Both the position numbers and the translations under genes were made by a program. Shown here piece after piece: positions 59,686-63,299 of a stretch of 63,299 bases of DNA. The notes under the pieces are model-generated. The model made no database searches. It worked only from the letters and a program-made list of their open reading frames with translations, and was not told the DNA's origin. The stretch is taken from positions 1,980,958-2,044,256 of the forward strand of contig NZ_LFTY01000002.1 of the NCBI RefSeq assembly GCF_001078595.1. Direction: 5' to 3'. Origin of the DNA: Candidatus Rhodobacter oscarellae (GTDB taxonomy: Bacteria > Pseudomonadota > Alphaproteobacteria > Rhodobacterales > Rhodobacteraceae). Positions within the stretch are counted from its first letter, which is position 1, and every line of letters starts with the position of its first letter.

Positions 59686-61434
59686 ATGAATTGGTGCTTA
59701 GTTATCGCTGCAAGCAGAAAGCCATCCGTTATGCCAACAAGACAGAGTTTCTGGCGTAACGAAGACGGCGCAATGATCATTTTTGGTGTAATGCTTTTTG
59801 GCCTGATGCTGGCGATCGGAGGCTTGTCCTTTGACCTGATGCGATACGAGGCGCACCGCAGTCGCCTGCAAGCGACCCTGGACCGCGCCGTGCTGGCCGC
59901 CGCCTCTCTGACACAGCAGAATGACGCCAAGACGGTGGTGCTGGACTATATGGCGAAGGCCGGGCTGGCGGACTACATCAACGAGAGCGACATCAATGTG
60001 ACCCAGGGCCTGGGCTCACAGAAAGTGCAGGCCACCGCGCATATCCACGTGCCTCTGCACCACGGCACAATGGCGGTCTTCACCGGGATAGGCAGCGACA
60101 GCACCACGCTGGTCGCAACGGCAAACAGCGCCGCCCAGGAAAGCATCGGCAATATCGAGATCTCGATGGTGCTGGATGTTTCGGGGTCGATGGGCAGCTA
60201 TAGCCGGCTTTCGAACCTAAAGACCGCGGCGCAGGGCTTTTTGGACACCGTCTATGACGCGGCCGAGGCGAACACGGTCTCGACCTCCATCATTCCCTAC
60301 GCGACGCAGGTGAACGCTGGCGCGAACCTGCTGTCCTATTTCCAGCGCAACGCCGGGCATGAGTATTCGCACTGCCTGAACTTCCAGACGGCGGATTTCA
60401 GCTCGACCACCATGTCCTTGGTCACCCCGTATGATCAGACGGTTCACTTTGACCCGTGGACGAGCTGGAGCAGCTACTACACGCTGGGCGATACGCCGCC
60501 ATGGCCGGTATGCGGGGACCTCGAACAAGAGGTCGTGAACCGCGCGATCATGCCGTGGTCGACCAACAAGTCCGCGCTAAAGACCTATATCGGGAACTTC
60601 GTGGCATCGGGCAACACCTCGACGGATGTGGGGGTGAAGTGGGGCGCGGCTCTGCTTGATCCGAGCCTGCAGAGCGTCGTTGATGGCATGATCGGCACGG
60701 GCGATGTGCATTCAGCGCTCACTGGTCGCCCGTTCAACTACGACACCGGCGACGCCATGAAGATCCTGATCGTGATGACGGATGGCGAGCACACCAGCCA
60801 GTTCTACATGAACAACTACCGCGAGGGGGACAGCTTTGTCTGGACCACCGAGCAGGGCGGCAACACCCACTACTCGCTGTGGTGGGACGGCGAGGCGAGC
60901 ACTCCGGTCACCTCTCCGACGGGCAACCACAGCTATTGTAGGGGGAGCCAGTGGTACTACGGGTCGTGCTATGACTGGGAATGGGGCAGCAACCCCGACT
61001 TCTGGTTCCGCACCTACGGGTCGGGCGACGACCTCTACTACAGCTGGGCGTCAACGCCTAAGGGCGGCGCGAACGCGACGCAGGAGACGTGGAACGACCT
61101 TTGGGCCAAGATCCCGCCGAAATACTTCAGCGCCGGCCCGGTCTGGGACATGCACTCGCTGACGAGCTACGAGCGTAACCGCTACACGAACGCGGTGAGC
61201 TATGTGGGCAGCTCCACCAAGGACACGCGCTTTGACACCATCTGCCAGGCCGTGAAGAGCCAGAATGTGATCGTGTTCACCATCGGCCTGGAAGTGCCCA
61301 ACTCCACGCATGAACAGCGCCTGGAGAACTGCGCAACCTCGACCGGGCATTACTACGACATCAACAACCTTGAGATCGGCTTCGCGTTCAGCTCGATCGC
61401 GGCGCAGATCAACCAACTGCGGCTGATCCAATGA
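59686..61434 (+). CDS. TadG-like pilus-associated protein with von Willebrand A domain
   Basis: A 582-residue protein. The N-terminus (RNEDGAMIIFGVMLFGLMLAIGGLSFDLMRYE) is a TadE/TadG-type membrane leader with Glu-Asp-Gly before a hydrophobic helix. A vWA domain follows from about residue 160, with the metal-site motif VLDVSGSMGS and KILIVMTDGEHTSQF. An aromatic, Trp/Tyr/Ser-rich region (about 380-450) interrupts the vWA domain. Such proteins accompany Flp/Tad pili, but no secretion ATPase or pilin gene is in the window. It overlaps the next gene by four bases. Confidence 0.83.
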   Translation: MNWCLVIAASRKPSVMPTRQSFWRNEDGAMIIFGVMLFGLMLAIGGLSFDLMRYEAHRSRLQATLDRAVLAAASLTQQNDAKTVVLDYMAKAGLADYINESDINVTQGLGSQKVQATAHIHVPLHHGTMAVFTGIGSDSTTLVATANSAAQESIGNIEISMVLDVSGSMGSYSRLSNLKTAAQGFLDTVYDAAEANTVSTSIIPYATQVNAGANLLSYFQRNAGHEYSHCLNFQTADFSSTTMSLVTPYDQTVHFDPWTSWSSYYTLGDTPPWPVCGDLEQEVVNRAIMPWSTNKSALKTYIGNFVASGNTSTDVGVKWGAALLDPSLQSVVDGMIGTGDVHSALTGRPFNYDTGDAMKILIVMTDGEHTSQFYMNNYREGDSFVWTTEQGGNTHYSLWWDGEASTPVTSPTGNHSYCRGSQWYYGSCYDWEWGSNPDFWFRTYGSGDDLYYSWASTPKGGANATQETWNDLWAKIPPKYFSAGPVWDMHSLTSYERNRYTNAVSYVGSSTKDTRFDTICQAVKSQNVIVFTIGLEVPNSTHEQRLENCATSTGHYYDINNLEIGFAFSSIAAQINQLRLIQ

Positions 61435-61967
61435 GACATGTGCTTCGTAAACTGCGCCACTGGCGCACCCGCGAGGACGGGAATGCCACGATCGAGTTCG
61501 TGATCTGGTTCCCGTTCTTCATGTCGATCTTTGGGTCGGCGTTCGAGGCCTCCTTCGTGTCCTTCCGGCAGGTGATGCTGGGCGGCGCCGTCGAGCGCAC
61601 CGTACGCGACCTTCAGCTCGGCCATCTCGGCGCGCCCAGCCACAGCGAGCTCAAGACCATCATCTGCAACACGGCCGGGTTCATCCCCGATTGCGCGAAC
61701 TCGCTGCATATCGAGATGGAGCGCGTCTCGACGAGCGATTTCGCCTTCCGCAAGGGCGCCGTGCAATGCGTCGACAAGGACGAGCTCGCCGAGCCCGCGC
61801 TGAACTTTGCGAATGGCACAAGCAACGATCTGATACTGATGACCGTATGCGCCGCCGTCAGCCCCATGGTGCCGATCACCGGGCTGGGCTTGAAGCTGCC
61901 AAAGATCAACGGCGGCACCCATTACGCGGTGGTCGCGTTCTCGGCCTTCGTGGTCGAGCCTGCCTAG
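61431..61967 (+). CDS. TadE-like pilus assembly protein
   Basis: A 178-residue pseudopilin-like protein. After a basic lead (MRHVLRKLRHWRTREDGNATIEFVIWFPFFMSIFGSAFEA), with the EDG-TIEF motif, a membrane helix anchors a periplasmic domain holding cysteines in IICNTAG, PDCANS and AVQCVDK. The ATG overlaps the end of the TadG-like gene. It is probably exported with its neighbours. Confidence 0.82.
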   Translation: MRHVLRKLRHWRTREDGNATIEFVIWFPFFMSIFGSAFEASFVSFRQVMLGGAVERTVRDLQLGHLGAPSHSELKTIICNTAGFIPDCANSLHIEMERVSTSDFAFRKGAVQCVDKDELAEPALNFANGTSNDLILMTVCAAVSPMVPITGLGLKLPKINGGTHYAVVAFSAFVVEPA

Positions 61968-61979
61968 AGGGGTCACGTT

Positions 61980-62588
61980 ATGATGAACCAGATCCTGCGT
62001 TTCGCCCGCGATGAGCGCGCCAGCCTCACCGTAGAGGCCATCCTGGTGCTGCCGCTGCTGCTGTGGGGATATTTTGGCATGTTCGTGCTGTTTGACGGCT
62101 ACCGGGCGCTGTCCAACAACATCCGCGCCTCCTACACGATCAGCGATCTATTGTCCCGCGAACTCGAACCCGTAAACGAGGACTATATCAACGGGCTGAA
62201 TGACATCCAGGACGTGCTGACGCAGTCGCCGCATCGCACGGTGCTGCGCGTCACGGTTGTGGCCTACGAGCAAAGCCTCGGCGGCCACCAGCTGGTCTGG
62301 TCCAACGCCACAGAGGGCAAGGAGGACATCACCGAGGCGACGTTGCAAGACAAGATCGTGGGCTTCCTGCCGGTTATGTCGAATGGCGAGACCCTGATCG
62401 TTGTCGAGACCTGGATGGCCTTCGTCCCCTTCTTGGATATCACGCTGAAGACGCTCTATGATAACTCGTCAAGCCCCGGGGACACGGTGTTTGGGCCGTT
62501 CTATTTCGAGAGCATCGCGGTCACGCGGCCGCGCTTCGCCGGTCAGCTCTGCTTTGAGGGTATCTCTACGCTCGGCTGCGGAGCCTAA
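61980..62588 (+). CDS. TadE/TadG-like membrane protein
   Basis: A 202-residue protein with a short basic lead (MMNQILRFARDERASLTVEAILVLPLLLWGYFGMFVLF) containing SLTVEAIL, the TadE-type motif, then a periplasmic domain. Two cysteines near the C-terminus (QLCFEGISTLGCGA) may form a disulfide. It starts 12 bases after the TadE-like gene; GAGGGG lies upstream, and either of two adjacent ATGs may be used. It is the last gene of the cluster; element P4 follows. Confidence 0.78.
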   Translation: MMNQILRFARDERASLTVEAILVLPLLLWGYFGMFVLFDGYRALSNNIRASYTISDLLSRELEPVNEDYINGLNDIQDVLTQSPHRTVLRVTVVAYEQSLGGHQLVWSNATEGKEDITEATLQDKIVGFLPVMSNGETLIVVETWMAFVPFLDITLKTLYDNSSSPGDTVFGPFYFESIAVTRPRFAGQLCFEGISTLGCGA

Positions 62589-62648
62589 AGCGCGCGTCGC
62601 AACCAGCACGGCATGGGCGCATCGCTGCAAGGCGGTGCGCTCTTTCTT

Positions 62649-62843
62649 TGGCCTGCAGTGCGTGTTGGCGCGCGACAATTTTCTTGCAAGAAAATTGCGA
62701 AACTCTTGCAAGAGTTTCTGTCGCGCGAGCCAAAATGACAGTTAAATTGCAATCCCTTACCCGCAGGCGGGCCCACTTTCCTTGGAAGGAAAGTGCAAAT
62801 CTCTTGCAAGAGATTTGGCGCGCTCAAAGGAGGCCGCAGGCCA
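62649..62843. repeat. Paired-hairpin repeat family P, copy 4 (inverted)
   Basis: This 195-bp copy reads in the opposite direction: D (62676-62697), one base, C (62699-62718), 55 bases, B (62774-62795), one base, A (62797-62816, AAATCTCTTGCAAGAGATTT). All stems are perfect; in B the loop here completes the palindrome. The ends TTGGCCTGCAG... and ...CCGCAGGCCAAA form inverted repeats. It lies between the convergent third Tad-type gene and the membrane protein gene. Confidence 0.88.
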
Positions 62844-62850
62844 AACCGCC

Positions 62851-63299
62851 CTACCGCGTGAGCCCGTCCAGCTCGCCGCGCGCCTCGGCCAGCAGAAGCC
62901 GAAGCGCCTCGGCCATGGCCTTGTTCTGCGCCGGGGAGGTGGCGCCGCCGACGCCCAGCCGCCGCCCGAGCCGCCACCACAGGCCAAGTTGCCACTCCGA
63001 GGGCGCCGAGGCCGTCAGGTGCAGGACGAACCCGTTGGAGGGCTGGAACCCGAACGCGCCCCGCTGCACCTTCTCGATCTCCGCGAGCGCGCAGAGCCGC
63101 CGCCCGCTGGCGAGGCGCAGCTCTGCGCGGGTCAGCTCCAGGGTCTCGGTGGTCGCCATAAAGAACCGCCGCCCGACCAGCGCGATGCACAGGACCAGCG
63201 CGGCGACGACCGCCTGGGTCAGAAGCCCCGCCTGCCCGTCCAGCGCCAGGGCCAGCATGACCAGGCACACGCCCACCATCGCCGCCAATGTCACGCCGC
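62851..63299 (-). CDS. Membrane protein, probably 5' partial
   Basis: At least 147 residues. Two hydrophobic helices (VGVCLVMLALALDG and LLTQAVVAALVLCIALVG) precede a soluble C-terminal part (about 50-147) with ETLELTRAELRLASGRRLCALAEIEKVQRGAFGFQPSNGFVLHL and SEWQLGLWWRLGRR, a PH-like pattern. A GTG at 63292-63294 could be the start, but the frame is open to the window edge, so the gene may be longer. I do not recognise the family. Confidence 0.6.
   Translation of the reverse strand, partial: GVTLAAMVGVCLVMLALALDGQAGLLTQAVVAALVLCIALVGRRFFMATTETLELTRAELRLASGRRLCALAEIEKVQRGAFGFQPSNGFVLHLTASAPSEWQLGLWWRLGRRLGVGGATSPAQNKAMAEALRLLLAEARGELDGLTR

Overview
The window looks like chromosomal DNA of an alphaproteobacterium of the Rhodobacteraceae (Roseobacter/Rhodobacter group). 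This rests on the high G+C content with GTG and TTG starts, a second RpoH-type sigma factor (RpoHII-like), ethylmalonyl-CoA pathway genes (mesaconyl-CoA hydratase and a malyl-CoA thioesterase-like protein), a soxBDAG sarcosine oxidase operon, and many ATGA-overlapping minus-strand operons. No rRNA, tRNA, CRISPR array, phage or transposase gene was recognised.

Layout. 0-9 kb: the end of an amino-acid ABC permease, an M3 peptidase (dcp), a minus-strand operon of L,D-transpeptidase plus two CapA-like proteins, a glycerate kinase and a PhyH-type dioxygenase. 9.9-17.4 kb: a secreted CxxC-repeat/Sel1 protein, an MHYT-LytTR membrane regulator, a dut-moeB-acetyltransferase operon, coaBC and a SprA-like protein. 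17.8-24.9 kb: the mch/DUF1737/nnrU/mcl2 operon, a small exported protein behind a folded leader, a TauE-type permease, mdh, an alpha/beta hydrolase lacking its serine, and an SGNH hydrolase. 25-33.6 kb: a long minus-strand run (rpoHII-like, chaN-like, yidD, DUF1127-like, ttcA, EAL protein, yidC, MOSC, engB). 33.7-45.6 kb: cobU and a CobC-like phosphatase, a glutathione transferase with a Cys tail, comM, a VOC protein, yghU, apt, two small genes facing each other across a palindrome, a 999-residue membrane patatin and tig. 46-51 kb: two sulfatase-superfamily genes around a marR gene and a 1.1-kb spacer. 51-63 kb: soxBDAG, an SGNH protein, a zinc-binding GFA-like protein, gdhA, a three-gene TadE/TadG-type cluster and a partial membrane protein.

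The most unusual signal is in the intergenic DNA. One family (P, about 195-200 bp, four copies) is built from two pairs of near-perfect hairpins, with a single base between the members of each pair and a roughly 55-base spacer between pairs. All four copies lie between convergent genes. A fifth locus (18.9-19.1 kb) keeps the same architecture with different stem sequences, which suggests that structure rather than sequence is preserved. A second family (M, about 290-350 bp, four copies) carries an internal inverted repeat and, in its best copy, perfect 18-bp terminal inverted repeats. The ends of P and M share a CCTGGAGCGGGC-type motif, so one machinery may recognise both. A third element occurs twice (3.1-3.6 and 37.9-38.2 kb), each time ending 4-5 bases past the stop codon of a minus-strand gene. 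These elements are the best candidates here for something undescribed.
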